Shown: positions 43,001 to 50,942, counted from the stretch's first letter. The stretch is 64,000 nucleotides of DNA from Micromonospora echinospora (GCF_014203425.1 NZ_JACHJC010000001.1:434001-498000), one strand, 5' to 3'. The notes: generated by a model from the letters alone, not told the origin. Made by a program: numbers and translations.

Positions 43001-43175
43001 CGCGGGCGGCCTGTTCCTGGACGGCGACACGCTCTACGTCGTCTCCCGGAGCACCGGCAACCTCGCCTCGATGGCGTGGTCCGACGGTGTGCCGACCGGT
43101 ACCGCGACGGTGCGCAGCGGCCCGAGCGTCGACGACGTCGACTGGCGCGGCACCTCGGTCTTCGTCGGCCCCTGA
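40089..43175 (+). CDS. Secreted beta-propeller protein with two malectin domains
   Basis: A 1028-residue exported protein. The signal peptide ends near residue 33 (PALAAPA). Residues about 40-460 form a repeat-rich beta-propeller (GSKVIVGGSFT, GTVYVAGKFNKIG, GHLIVGGIFT-type blades, delta-60/Kelch-like). Two malectin domains follow at about 475-643 and 650-812, each starting VLYRVNAGG, and a second propeller-like region closes the protein (820-1028). Malectin domains bind carbohydrates. There is no anchor or sorting motif, so it may be released or held by sugar binding. A 54-nt block is identical in the two malectin repeats. It is likely a matrix or receptor protein for the nearby polysaccharide. 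Start: GTG 40089. Confidence 0.85.
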   Translation: MASSILRHRSVSAFGAAVLGIATLFTPVPALAAPATAPAPDHSTMVGEVPSDKTPNINDGNVVAIHDAGSKVIVGGSFTNAQNRGSSPTPVDRRALLAFDKATGKIDNAFAPVLDNDVTAIIAGPTPGTVYVAGKFNKIGDKNFRKLALLNVADGTPVEGFKGPAFNGTINDIALVDGHLIVGGIFTTVTATTNRNGLASLNPTTGAVDDYLTVSLTEHHNWTPTNNGASAGVGVEKFTVSPDGKHLVVIGNFKKADDVVHDQIVRINLGANSATVADWNTDGYSAACKYSAFDSWVRDVQFSPDSKYFVVVTTGASYPGTLCDSAARWETDATGAGQKPTWTNFSGGDTFLSVGISEKAIYVGGHFRWSNNPLARDKAGPGAVPRASIAALDPVSGLPLSWNPGRHPRGYGVTEMLVTPEGLWLGSDQEYIGDFDYQRKRLAFFPLAGGNAPHSTSTKGLPGNVYQAGRAAQTEVLYRVNAGGPAIPATDGGPDWAADSEATPSPYHNTGNSVTTYTTNAAFDATVPASTPATLFNSERWDESTAPDMQWDIPVAAGTRIDVRIYMANRWSGTSKPGNRKFDVSVDGVLKLNDFDPVVAAGGTDRGTMQSISLVSDGVVDIDFGRVVQNPLLHGIEIVKTAPTPDASDVLYRVNAGGDQMAAPSGPAWAADTATAPSTYHNTGSQVTSYTTNAALDATVPSGTPVELFNSERWDESTAPDMQWDFPVPAGTPVQVRLYLANRYAGTATAGKRKFNVSIDGVVKLSNFDPITAIGATNRGTMRAFPVTSDGNIDIDFGRVLENPLVQAIEIVKLPPVPPSTTVDSITKRTYDGASSVGNAMSVPNGDNTGWSTVKGAFWVGGDLFYGVGGDLYKRSFDGTEFGTPKKLDPYHDAKWDLVVTGSAPEGSTYAGMNGNFSAELPNVTAMFYKSGRIYYSLAGQSTLFWRGFAPDTGTVGAERNTVTGTTGFADAGGLFLDGDTLYVVSRSTGNLASMAWSDGVPTGTATVRSGPSVDDVDWRGTSVFVGP
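41691..42263 (+). repeat. Internal duplication with a 54-nt identical block
   Basis: Positions 41691-41744 and 42210-42263 are identical over 54 nt (starting CTGTTCAACTCGGAGCGGTG), 519 nt or 173 codons apart. This is one malectin domain length. The flanking sequence of the two domains is more diverged, so the block reflects recent duplication, gene conversion or strong constraint on NSERWDESTAPDMQWD. Confidence 0.85.
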
Positions 43176-43208
43176 CGGGCGGGCACGACCGAAACGGAAC
43201 AGATAAGA

Positions 43209-43240
43209 CGATGGCCCGGCCGGTATCGGCCGGGCCATCG
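43209..43240. terminator. Bidirectional terminator hairpin
   Basis: Perfect 14-bp arms (CGATGGCCCGGCCG and complement) around GTAT, between the convergent malectin-protein and CBS genes. Confidence 0.82.
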
Positions 43241-43271
43241 CCCGTTCCGGCGCCCGTCGCGCCGGCCGGGT

Positions 43272-43664
43272 TCAGCTCCGGGTCGGCGCCTGCCGCCCCG
43301 CCCAGACCCGCATCAGATCCCGTACCGAGATCACTCCAGCCACCTCACGCCCGTCGAGCACGACCAGGTGCCGGAATCCGCCCCGGGCCATCGCCGCGGC
43401 GGCCTCCTCGATCGTCCAGTCCGGGCCGGCGTAGACGACGTCCCAGGTCAGGTGCGCGCCGGTGCGTTCGACATCCGGATCGAGCCCGGCGCCGATCGCC
43501 TTCAGCACGTCGCGTTCGGTCATGATCCCGACCCCCTCGGAGTCCGGGTCGATCACGACCGCCGACCCGACACCGCGGGCCGACATCATCCGGGCCGCCT
43601 GCCGGAGCGTGTGCTCCGGCCCGACCACGAGTATCTCGCTGGACATCGCTTCCCGTACCTGCAT
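43272..43664 (-). CDS. Two-CBS-domain protein
   Basis: A 130-residue protein made of a tandem pair of CBS motifs (about 5-58 and 72-125; each with a GxxSAVV/GFRHLVVLDGREVAG-type core). Such Bateman modules bind adenosine nucleotides or SAM and act as regulatory subunits. The ATG at 43664 follows AGGAG; a GTG one codon earlier is possible. It stands alone, divergent from a Nudix gene, and its partner protein is unknown. Stand-alone CBS pairs are common and stress-related in actinomycetes. Confidence 0.88.
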   Translation of the reverse strand: MQVREAMSSEILVVGPEHTLRQAARMMSARGVGSAVVIDPDSEGVGIMTERDVLKAIGAGLDPDVERTGAHLTWDVVYAGPDWTIEEAAAAMARGGFRHLVVLDGREVAGVISVRDLMRVWAGRQAPTRS

Positions 43665-43776
43665 CACACATCACTCCTGTGGGACGGCGACTGAGTACGG
43701 ACATGGTGGGCCCTCGATACGCACCGGGACAAGGACGGGCATCGCCGGAAACGGTGCGGATGGCTACTGTCGGAGG

Positions 43777-44232
43777 GTGCCCCGAGAGCCCCTGCGCTGT
43801 GCCGGCGCGCTGATCGTCGACGACGACGGCCGCATCTTCATCCAACGCCGATCCCCCGACCGACGCCTCTTCCCGAACTGCTGGGACATCGTCGGCGGCC
43901 ACCTCGAACCGGGTGAGGAGATCGACGACGCGCTGCGCCGGGAGGTCACTGAGGAGACCGGCTGGTCCGTGTCGCACGTGCTCGGCCTGGTCGGCGAATA
44001 CCGCTACACCGCCGACGACGGGCTGACCCGGGTGGAGACCGACTTCCTGGTCCGGGTGGACGGCGACCTGAGCCGGCCCCGGCTGGAAGCCGGCAAGCAC
44101 ACCGAGTTCCGCTGGCTGGCGGAGTCGGACGTCGCGCTGCTCGACGAGCACCGGGACGTCAACGACGGGCTGATCCGGCGGATCGCCGAGGACGGCTTCG
44201 CGGCGCTGCGCTCGATCGGGCTGACGGGCTGA
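43777..44232 (+). CDS. Nudix hydrolase
   Basis: A 151-residue Nudix enzyme with an intact Nudix box at 41-63 (GHLEPGE, REVTEETGW parts), whose Glu residues bind Mg2+. It hydrolyses a nucleoside diphosphate linked to another moiety. The RRSPDRRLFPNCWDIVGG lead-in resembles MutT/IDI-like members but does not define the substrate. The GTG at 43777 follows CGGAGG closely. It is 70 bp upstream of the CDP-polyol cassette on the same strand, which makes a nucleotide-sugar or CDP-alcohol substrate conceivable. Confidence 0.88.
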   Translation: MPREPLRCAGALIVDDDGRIFIQRRSPDRRLFPNCWDIVGGHLEPGEEIDDALRREVTEETGWSVSHVLGLVGEYRYTADDGLTRVETDFLVRVDGDLSRPRLEAGKHTEFRWLAESDVALLDEHRDVNDGLIRRIAEDGFAALRSIGLTG

Positions 44233-44302
44233 ACCACTGCCGGTCGGCGCCCGACGATATCCTCGCCGGGTGGAATCGGGTCGAGAAGAGGAGCGTGTCG
44301 GC

Positions 44303-45034
44303 ATGATCGGGATGGTGCTCGCCGCGGGAGCGGGGCGCCGGCTGCGGCCGTACACCGACACCCTGCCCAAGGCCCTGGTGCCGGTCGACGGGGAGACCAC
44401 CATCCTCGACATCGCGCTGCGCAACCTCGCCGAGGTGGGGCTGAACGAGGTCGTGATCGTGGTCGGCTACGCGGCCGACGCGGTGCGGCAGCGCCAGGCC
44501 GCCCTGGAGGAGAAGTACGGCGTCACGCTCAACCTGGTGCACAACGACAAGGCCGAGGAGTGGAACAACGCGTACTCGCTCTGGCTGGCGCGGGAGCACT
44601 TCTCCCGGGGAGTGCTGCTCGTCAACGGCGACACCGTGCACCCGGTGAGCGTGGAGAAGACGCTGCTGGCCGAGCGCGGTCCGGGCATCCTGCTCGCCGT
44701 GGACACGCTCAAGCCGTTGGCCGAGGAGGAGATGAAGACGACCTTCGACGCGGCCGGCCAGCTCACCCGGATCACCAAGATGATGGACCCGGGCGAGGCG
44801 TACGGCGAGTACATCGGCGCGACGCTGATCGAGCCGCAGGTGGCCGAGCCGCTCGCGGACGCGCTGGAGGCGACCTGGCGGCGCGACCCGAACCTCTACT
44901 ACGAGGACGGCTACCAGGAGTTCGCCGAGCGCGGCGGCGAGGTGCGGGCGGCCCCGATCGGTGACGTCTCCTGGGTCGAGGTCGACAACCATGCCGATCT
45001 GGCCCGGGCGCGGGAGATCGCGTGCCGCTACTAG
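44303..45034 (+). CDS. Phosphocholine/sugar-phosphate cytidylyltransferase-like enzyme
   Basis: A 243-residue nucleotidyltransferase of the GT-A-like NTP-transferase family, with signature AAGAGRRLRPYTDTLPKAL (7-25) and NGDTVHP near 112. It resembles LicC-type phosphocholine and inositol-phosphate cytidylyltransferases more than hexose-1-phosphate enzymes: short, without a trimerisation domain. It would activate a polyol or amino-alcohol phosphate as its CDP derivative. The next gene starts 13 nt before its end. Together with the dehydrogenase and the CDP-alcohol transferase this gives a complete make-activate-transfer set. ATG 44303 was preferred over GTG 44270 because of GAGGAG upstream. 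Confidence 0.8.
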   Translation: MIGMVLAAGAGRRLRPYTDTLPKALVPVDGETTILDIALRNLAEVGLNEVVIVVGYAADAVRQRQAALEEKYGVTLNLVHNDKAEEWNNAYSLWLAREHFSRGVLLVNGDTVHPVSVEKTLLAERGPGILLAVDTLKPLAEEEMKTTFDAAGQLTRITKMMDPGEAYGEYIGATLIEPQVAEPLADALEATWRRDPNLYYEDGYQEFAERGGEVRAAPIGDVSWVEVDNHADLARAREIACRY

Positions 45035-46089
45035 CCCGCAGCGTCCTCGCCCCGCTGCACATCGACGTGCGGCGGGGCGCGGTGGCCGACCTGGCGGCGA
45101 TCCTGTCCGACGGCCGGATCTCGGCCGGTGGCGACGTCGCCGTGGTGGTCGGGCCGGGGCAGGGCGAACGGATCGCCGAGCTGCTCCGGCCGTCGCTGCG
45201 CTCGGCGGACGTGTTCACCGTCGCCGGGGGCACGCTGGACGCCGCCGACGACCTGGGAGCGAAGCTGCGCAGCCGGTCGTACGACGCGGTGGTCGGCATC
45301 GGCGGCGGCAAGACGATCGACGTGGCCAAGTACGCCGCGACCCGCCGTGGCCTGCCGATGGTCTCGGTGGCGACGAGCCTCGCCAACGACGGCATCGCCT
45401 CCCCGGTGGCCAGCCTGATCACCGAGGGCCTGAAGGGCTCCTACGGCGTGCACATCCCGATCGCGGTGATCGTCGACCTGGACTTCGTGGAGGCCGGGCC
45501 GGAGCGGCACAACCGGGCCGGTATCGGCGACGTGATCAGCAACATCAGCGCGCTCGCCGACTGGGAACTGGCCCGGCGGGTACGCGGCGAGCCGGTCGAC
45601 GGGCTGGCCGCCTCGCTGTCGCGCGCCGGTGCCGAGGCGGTGCTCAACCACCCGGGCGACATGAGCGACGACGGCTTCGTCACGGTGCTCGCCGACGCGC
45701 TGATCTCCAGTGGCCTGGCGATGGCGATCGAGGGCACCAGCCGGCCGTGCAGCGGCGGCTGCCACGAGATCATGCACGCGATCGACGCGCTGTTCCCCGG
45801 CACCGCCTCGCACGGCGAGCTGGCCGGGCTCGGCGCGCTGTTCTGCACGTTCCTGCGCGGCGACGAGCGCCGGTTCGCCGAGATGGCGGCCTGCCTGACC
45901 CGGCACGGGCTGCCCCGGCTGCCCGCCGAGGTCGAGCTGACCGACGACCAGTTCGTGGAGGCGGTGCAGTTCGCGCCGGCCACCCGGCCGGACCGCTACA
46001 CCATCCTCGAACACCTCGCGATGTCCGCTACCGAGACGCGGGAGCGGCTGGCAGACTACGCCGGTGCCCTCCGCGACCACATTGGCTGA
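45022..46089 (+). CDS. sn-Glycerol-1-phosphate dehydrogenase-like enzyme
   Basis: A 355-residue iron/zinc-type alcohol dehydrogenase. It has the NAD-binding GGGKTID (94-100) and SVATSLANDGIASPVAS (115-131), which closely matches the active-site region of archaeal EgsA and bacterial AraM glycerol-1-phosphate dehydrogenases. Likely metal ligands are Asp170, His248 and His264. These enzymes reduce dihydroxyacetone phosphate to sn-glycerol-1-phosphate, the stereoisomer opposite to bacterial lipids. The GTG at 45022 overlaps the preceding gene by 13 nt. The CSGGCHE stretch before the His248 motif is unusual in having two Cys. A related polyol phosphate product is possible. Confidence 0.8.
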   Translation: MPLLARSVLAPLHIDVRRGAVADLAAILSDGRISAGGDVAVVVGPGQGERIAELLRPSLRSADVFTVAGGTLDAADDLGAKLRSRSYDAVVGIGGGKTIDVAKYAATRRGLPMVSVATSLANDGIASPVASLITEGLKGSYGVHIPIAVIVDLDFVEAGPERHNRAGIGDVISNISALADWELARRVRGEPVDGLAASLSRAGAEAVLNHPGDMSDDGFVTVLADALISSGLAMAIEGTSRPCSGGCHEIMHAIDALFPGTASHGELAGLGALFCTFLRGDERRFAEMAACLTRHGLPRLPAEVELTDDQFVEAVQFAPATRPDRYTILEHLAMSATETRERLADYAGALRDHIG

Positions 46090-46786
46090 GCCCCGTCCCA
46101 CAGTCGCCGACTTCCACCGGGTCAACCGGGGAGGCGGTCTGTTCAGCGAGTCCATCAGCCAGTGGATCGGGGCGGCGTTCGCGCTGGCCGCCCAGCGGTT
46201 GGGGCTGCGCCCGACCGCGCTGACGCTCACCAACCTGGTGCTGGGACTGGCCGCCTCGGTGACTGTGGTGGCGCTCGCCGACGACGTGGCCGCGGGCACC
46301 GTACCGGCCTGGGCGGTCGGGCTGGCCGCGCTGGTCGCGTGGCAGATCGCGTACGCGCTGGACTGCGCCGACGGGCAGCTCGCCCGGGTGACCGGTCAGG
46401 GCAGCGCGGCCGGCGCCCGGATCGACGTGCTCTGCGACGTGGCCGCCCAGATCGCGCTCGTCGCGGCCATCGGCGCGACAGCCGTGGCGCAGCGCTCGTC
46501 CACGCCCGTCTGGCTGGTGGCGGTGTTCGCGGGCACCTGGATGGTCAACCTGGTGACCTCGGTGATGCAGTCCGGGCCGAACGCGGCGAGCATGGTCACC
46601 TCGACCTCGCTGCCGGTACGCCTGGTCAAGCTGGTCCGCGACTACGGCGCGGTGATCTTCGTGGCCGGTCTGGTGCTGGCTTTCGCGCCCGCGCTGGCGT
46701 TCTGGGTGATGGTCGCGTTCACGATCGTCAACGGCGGCTTCCTGCTGGCGAGCATCGCGTTCTCCGCCCGCGCCTCCCTGCGGTAA
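46064..46786 (+). CDS. CDP-alcohol phosphatidyltransferase family membrane enzyme
   Basis: A 240-residue membrane protein with five to six helices and a perfect CDP-alcohol phosphotransferase signature near residues 100-125: D-x2-DG-x2-AR-x8-G-x3-D-x3-D (from DCADGQLAR to RIDVLCD). The family transfers a phospho-alcohol from CDP to an acceptor alcohol or the reverse. In this cassette the CDP-alcohol is probably made by the two preceding genes. The acceptor (diacylglycerol-like lipid, inositol, polyprenol or glycan) is unknown. GTG 46064 overlaps the dehydrogenase gene by 26 nt; a TTG at 46082 is an alternative. Its stop lies in a palindromic repeat. Confidence 0.85.
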   Translation: MPSATTLAEPRPTVADFHRVNRGGGLFSESISQWIGAAFALAAQRLGLRPTALTLTNLVLGLAASVTVVALADDVAAGTVPAWAVGLAALVAWQIAYALDCADGQLARVTGQGSAAGARIDVLCDVAAQIALVAAIGATAVAQRSSTPVWLVAVFAGTWMVNLVTSVMQSGPNAASMVTSTSLPVRLVKLVRDYGAVIFVAGLVLAFAPALAFWVMVAFTIVNGGFLLASIAFSARASLR

Positions 46787-46835
46787 GGAAGGGCCCCTTC
46801 TTAACGCCTCGTGCATAAAAAGGGGCCCTTCCTAA
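46784..46835. repeat. Second AAGGAAGGGCCCCTT palindrome, terminator
   Basis: Arms AGGAAGGGCCCCTT (46786-46799) and its complement (46820-46833) flank a 20-nt loop. It is the same element family as 6991-7044 but with a diverged centre. It starts at the TAA of the CDP-alcohol transferase gene and lies before the convergent GT4 gene, acting as a bidirectional terminator. Confidence 0.85.
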
Positions 46836-46859
46836 CACCTGGGCCCAGCACACCTGGGC

Positions 46860-48134
46860 TCAGCGCGCGGGACGGCCTCCGGGGGCGGCCAGGCCGGCGT
46901 ACACGTCGATCAGACGCTTGGTGATCACGTCGGGGTGGAACGTGCGCTCGTAGCGGCTGCGGGCCGCTGGGGCCAGGGTGGTCGCCTCGGCAGCGGCCAG
47001 TGGCAGTGCCGCCGCCAGCGCGTCGGCCTCCGGCGCCACCACCCAGCCGGCCTCGCCGCGCTGCACCCCGACCGGCAGCGGAACCCTCCCGTCACCCGGC
47101 GCCGCGGTGGCCACCTCGGCCGGGCCGGTACCTGCGGGCTCGCGCGGGCTGTCCGCGCCCACCAGGTACGGGATGCCACCCAGCGCGGTGCCGAGCACCG
47201 GCCGTCCGGCCGCCAGCGCCTCGATGATCACGGTGGGCAGCACGTCGTGCCAGGTGGAGGTGGCCAGTACCACGGAGCTGTCGGCCAGCGCCGCGCGTAC
47301 CCCGGAGCGGTCGAGCTGGCCCAGGTAGAGCACGTCGGGCCGCTCGGCGGCGGCCGCCTCGGCGAGCGGGCGCAGCTCGCCGTCGCCGGCGATGCGCAGC
47401 GGGCCGAGCGCGCCCACCGGATGCCGCCGCCAGGCGGCGAGCAGCAGATCCAGGCCCTTCTCGGGGCTGAGCCGCCCCATGAAGAGGAAGCCGTTCCCGG
47501 CCGGCGCCGGGGAGCCCGGGTCGGGCACCGCGTTCGGCTTGACCACGATCCGCTCGTCCGGGATGCCGTAGTCGCGCAGGTGATCAGCCACAGCCGTGGT
47601 GAGCGCGATGTACCGGTCCACCGACTTCCAGGTCGGCCGGTGCACGGCGAGCGTGGTGGCCATCAGCGCGCTCTGCGCCCGCGAGTTGCGGTAGCAGCGG
47701 TGCACGATCGCCGGCACGCCCAGCGCCCGGCCCCGGCAGTCCTGGCAGATCACGCCGTCGCGGAAGTAGAGACCGGAGGAACAGACCTGCCGGTAGTTGT
47801 GCACTGTCTGCACCACCGGCACCCCGCGCTTGTGCGCGGTCCGCACCACCCAGGGCGAGAGCAGGGGGTACGGGTTGTGCAGGTGCAGCACGTCCGGCCG
47901 GTGCTCGGTGAGCAGACGGTCCAGGTCGTGCTGGGCCTTCGGTGCCCAGATCGGCGAGATCGGCAGCAGCGCCTTGGCCGGCTTGGACATCGACGGGATC
48001 TCATCCGAGCTGCGCAGGAACGGCAGCACCTCCACGCCGGCGGCGGTGAGCTGGGCGATCTCCGCGTCGACGATGGTGTTCTCGCCGGAGGGCTGGGCTT
48101 CCCGGTACCGGTTGTGCGCCACCACGATTCTCAC
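46860..48134 (-). CDS. GT4 family glycosyltransferase
   Basis: A 424-residue GT-B glycosyltransferase. The N-terminal Rossmann domain opens with VAHNRYREAQPSGENTIVDAE and has HLHNPYPLLSP near 103; the C-terminal nucleotide-sugar domain has FMGRLSPEKGLDLLL near 218-232 and the retaining-type EX7E region in TVIIEALAAGRPVLGT near 300. A CSSGLYFRDGVICQDCRG segment (about 137-154) may bind zinc, a feature seen in some GT4 enzymes. It should add a sugar to the polysaccharide repeat or another surface glycan. It is divergent from the DNA glycosylase gene; the insert near 330-365 is Gly/Pro-rich. Confidence 0.86.
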   Translation of the reverse strand: MRIVVAHNRYREAQPSGENTIVDAEIAQLTAAGVEVLPFLRSSDEIPSMSKPAKALLPISPIWAPKAQHDLDRLLTEHRPDVLHLHNPYPLLSPWVVRTAHKRGVPVVQTVHNYRQVCSSGLYFRDGVICQDCRGRALGVPAIVHRCYRNSRAQSALMATTLAVHRPTWKSVDRYIALTTAVADHLRDYGIPDERIVVKPNAVPDPGSPAPAGNGFLFMGRLSPEKGLDLLLAAWRRHPVGALGPLRIAGDGELRPLAEAAAAERPDVLYLGQLDRSGVRAALADSSVVLATSTWHDVLPTVIIEALAAGRPVLGTALGGIPYLVGADSPREPAGTGPAEVATAAPGDGRVPLPVGVQRGEAGWVVAPEADALAAALPLAAAEATTLAPAARSRYERTFHPDVITKRLIDVYAGLAAPGGRPAR

Positions 48135-48214
48135 AGAGCTCGCCTTTCGTTCGCGACTGCGGGACTCGCAAGCTCATTCCTCGCGCTCACGGGAAAGAAG
48201 GCTACCGTTGTACC

Positions 48215-49075
48215 GTGCCCGAACTTCCGGAGGTGGAAGCGCTCGCCGGTTACCTGCGCGAGCGTGCGGTGGGCCGCCGCGTCGAGCGGTTCGAGGTCGC
48301 CGCGATCAGCGCGCTGAAGACGTACGACCCGCCGCCGAGCACTGTCGCCGGCCGCACGGTCACCGGCGCCGGCCGGTACGGCAAGTTCCTCGATGTCCGG
48401 TTCGACGAGGGACTGCACCTGGTGGTCCACCTGGCCCGGGCGGGCTGGCTGCACTACCGGGAGGCGTTCCCCTCGGCGACGCCGCTGCGGCCCGGCAAGG
48501 GCCCGATCGCGGTGCGGGTACGCCTCGGCGACGGGTCCGGCTTCGACCTGACCGAGGCGGGCACCCAGAAGAAGCTGGCCGCCTATCTGGTCAACGACCC
48601 GGCGCTGGTGCCGGGCGTGGCGAAGCTGGGGCCGGACGCGCTGGAGGCGGACCTGCCGACCTTCGCCGAGCGGCTGCGCAGCCGCCGGGGCCAGGTGAAG
48701 GGCGTGCTGACCGACCAGTCGGTGCTCGCCGGGGTGGGCAACGCGTACTCCGACGAGATCCTGCACGCGGCGCGGCTGTCGCCGTTCGCGATCACCGACC
48801 GGCTCACCGACGACCAGCTCGCCGGTCTGCACGCGGCCACCCGGACCGTCCTCGGCGACGCGGTACGCCGGTCGATGGGGCAGCGGGCGGCGGAGCTGAA
48901 GGGCGAGAAGCGCTCGGGCCTCAAGGTGCACGCCCGTAAGGGCCTGCCCTGTCCGGTGTGTGGCGACACGGTGCGCGAGGTGTCGTTCGCCGATTCGAGC
49001 CTGCAGTACTGCCCCACCTGCCAGACCGGCGGGAAGCCGCTGGCTGACCGAAGGTTGTCCCGTCTCGTACGGTGA
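48215..49075 (+). CDS. Fpg/Nei-family DNA glycosylase
   Basis: A 286-residue base-excision repair enzyme with the obligatory N-terminal PELPEVE after Met1 (Pro2 nucleophile, Glu3), a helix-two-turn-helix (VLAGVGNAYSDEILHAA near 172-188) and a C-terminal zinc finger CPVCGD...YCPTC (about 246-270). It excises oxidised bases and nicks the strand. The tail after the zinc finger (about 18 residues) is longer than in E. coli MutM, as in an actinobacterial Fpg/Nei subgroup, so the choice between Fpg and Nei is open. It starts at GTG 48215. Confidence 0.9.
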   Translation: MPELPEVEALAGYLRERAVGRRVERFEVAAISALKTYDPPPSTVAGRTVTGAGRYGKFLDVRFDEGLHLVVHLARAGWLHYREAFPSATPLRPGKGPIAVRVRLGDGSGFDLTEAGTQKKLAAYLVNDPALVPGVAKLGPDALEADLPTFAERLRSRRGQVKGVLTDQSVLAGVGNAYSDEILHAARLSPFAITDRLTDDQLAGLHAATRTVLGDAVRRSMGQRAAELKGEKRSGLKVHARKGLPCPVCGDTVREVSFADSSLQYCPTCQTGGKPLADRRLSRLVR

Positions 49076-49164
49076 GTGACGACACCCGGTGATTACTGAG
49101 CGGAATCAGCCCGGGATCGCCGAAGGTCCCGGTCCGCCCCTCTACCCGACTGGTCATCCATCGG

Positions 49165-49170
49165 TATAGT
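49165..49170 (+). promoter_or_regulatory. Candidate -10 element before the priming transferase gene
   Basis: TATAGT in a high-GC spacer, about 180 bp upstream of the GTG at 49350, is a near-consensus vegetative -10 hexamer. No good -35 hexamer lies 16-18 bp upstream, so the promoter call is tentative. Confidence 0.35.
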
Positions 49171-49349
49171 GGCTCGGTCCCCGGCTTCACAACTGATTCG
49201 GAGCCGGCCAGATCTCACCGAGCACCAGCGGCACGGCTTCTTCGCGGGGGCCGGTCCGGGTCGGGCCCGCGTGGGAGACTGGGACGGTGAGCGACCCGGG
49301 TCCTTACGGCGAGTGAGGGTGCGGGTCATGCGGGAGGACATGGGTTGAG

Positions 49350-50909
49350 GTGACGACAAGCCTCCAGCGCCCGGTAACCGACAGAGGCCGGAGCAAGAGC
49401 GTGCGGCACGTCGACAGCTTTGAGATCCAGCCGCCGACTCCGCCGTCGCACAACGGCGTACCCCGGTCGGCGTGGGCCCGCGCTCGGCGCCGGGTCTCCC
49501 GGTGGCACCGGCCCTACATCGTGTTCCTGCTGCTGCTCGACTTCGGCGCGGCTGCTCTGGCCAGCTTCCTGGCCGTGCAGATCTTCGAGCAGGCCGACTC
49601 GGGCTTCCGCAACTCGCCGCAAGCCTGGTTCTACACCGTGGCGTTTGTGCTCCTGCCGCTCGGCTGGCTGCTCTTCCTCTGGGGCAACCGGGCCTACGAT
49701 CGGCGCTACCTGGGGCTCGGCCCGGACGAGTTCAAGCGGGTGATCCGGGCCGGCGTGGCGGTGGCGGCGGCGGTCTCGTTCATCGCCTTCGCCACGAAGA
49801 CCTACTCCCTGTCCCGGTGGACTGTCGGCTTCGCGCTGCTCGGCGCAATGCTGCTGATCCTGCTCGGCCGCATGATCGCCCGGGCCGCCCTGCACGGACT
49901 GCGCCGCCGGTTCGGGCACGCCGGGCACCGGATGGTGCTCGTCGGCACGCTGCCGGAGTGCCTGGAGGTCTACACCACAGTCACCCGGCACCCGTCCGTC
50001 GGCCTGGTGCCGGTGGCCATCCACCTCACCGACGGGTACGCCGCCGCCCGCGGCCTGGAGACCCCGGTGCCGGTGTACGCGGGCCGCGACGTGCTCGCGC
50101 TGGTGCGTGAGGTCGGCGGCGACACCATCGCGGTCTGCGGCTCGGCCAGCGCCGAGCCGGGCGAGCTGCGCCGGCTGGCCTGGCAGCTGGAGGGCTCCGG
50201 CGTCGACCTGGTGGTCGCGCCCCAGCTCACCGACATCGCCGGCCCACGGGTGCACATCCGCCCGATCGAGGGCCTGCCGCTGCTGCACGTCGAGGAGCCG
50301 ACCCTGTCCGGGCCGGCGCTGCTGGTCAAGAACCTGATGGACCGGGTCGCCGCCGGGCTGGGCCTGCTGATGCTGGTCCCGCTCTTCACCGCCATCGCCC
50401 TGGCCATCCGGATCTCCGACCCCGGGCCGGTCTTCTTCCGCCAGCCCCGCGTCGGGCACGAGGGGCGGACGTTCCAGGTCTGGAAGTTCCGGACCATGTA
50501 CGTGGACGCCGAGGAGCGGCTGGCCGGTCTGGTCGACCGGAACGAGACCGACGGCATGCTGTTCAAGATGAAGCAGGACCCCCGGGTCTTCCCGGTGGGC
50601 CGCTTCCTGCGGGCCTCGTCGCTGGACGAGCTGCCCCAGTTGATCAACGTGCTGTGGGGCGAGATGTCGCTCGTCGGCCCGCGCCCGCTGCCCGCCGACG
50701 ACGGCGACTTCCTGGGCGACGTCCGGCGTCGGCTGCTGGTACGGCCGGGCATGACCGGGCTGTGGCAGGTGTCCGGCCGCTCCGACCTGTCCTGGGACGA
50801 GGCGGTCCGGCTCGACCTCTACTACGTCGACAACTGGTCGCTGGCGTACGACCTGAGCATCCTGTGGCGCACAGTGGGCGTGGTGCTGGCCCGCAAGGGC
50901 GCGTACTAG
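49350..50909 (+). CDS. WbaP-type polyprenyl glycosylphosphotransferase (priming enzyme)
   Basis: A 519-residue initiating sugar-phosphate transferase. It has four N-terminal helices (about 55-185), a CoA-binding-like Rossmann domain (about 190-310), one further membrane element and the C-terminal catalytic domain (about 325-519). The latter has DPGPVFFRQPRVGHEGRTF, WKFRTM, the SSLDELPQLINVLWGEMSLVGPRP core and GLWQVSGRS. It moves a sugar-1-phosphate from a nucleotide sugar to undecaprenyl phosphate, starting each repeat unit. This supplies the first step missing from the operons at 26-39 kb. GTG 49350 follows GTTGAG; the ribosome site is moderate. Confidence 0.92.
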   Translation: MTTSLQRPVTDRGRSKSVRHVDSFEIQPPTPPSHNGVPRSAWARARRRVSRWHRPYIVFLLLLDFGAAALASFLAVQIFEQADSGFRNSPQAWFYTVAFVLLPLGWLLFLWGNRAYDRRYLGLGPDEFKRVIRAGVAVAAAVSFIAFATKTYSLSRWTVGFALLGAMLLILLGRMIARAALHGLRRRFGHAGHRMVLVGTLPECLEVYTTVTRHPSVGLVPVAIHLTDGYAAARGLETPVPVYAGRDVLALVREVGGDTIAVCGSASAEPGELRRLAWQLEGSGVDLVVAPQLTDIAGPRVHIRPIEGLPLLHVEEPTLSGPALLVKNLMDRVAAGLGLLMLVPLFTAIALAIRISDPGPVFFRQPRVGHEGRTFQVWKFRTMYVDAEERLAGLVDRNETDGMLFKMKQDPRVFPVGRFLRASSLDELPQLINVLWGEMSLVGPRPLPADDGDFLGDVRRRLLVRPGMTGLWQVSGRSDLSWDEAVRLDLYYVDNWSLAYDLSILWRTVGVVLARKGAY

Positions 50910-50942
50910 CGCCGAGGGCACGGCACCCGGCAGGATCGCTGC

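Noticed and set aside
40347..43238. 963-codon open frame antisense to the propeller/malectin gene
   Set aside because: It mirrors the third-position G/C bias of the real gene, has no recognisable domain, and its product is Arg/Gly/Val-rich low-complexity sequence.
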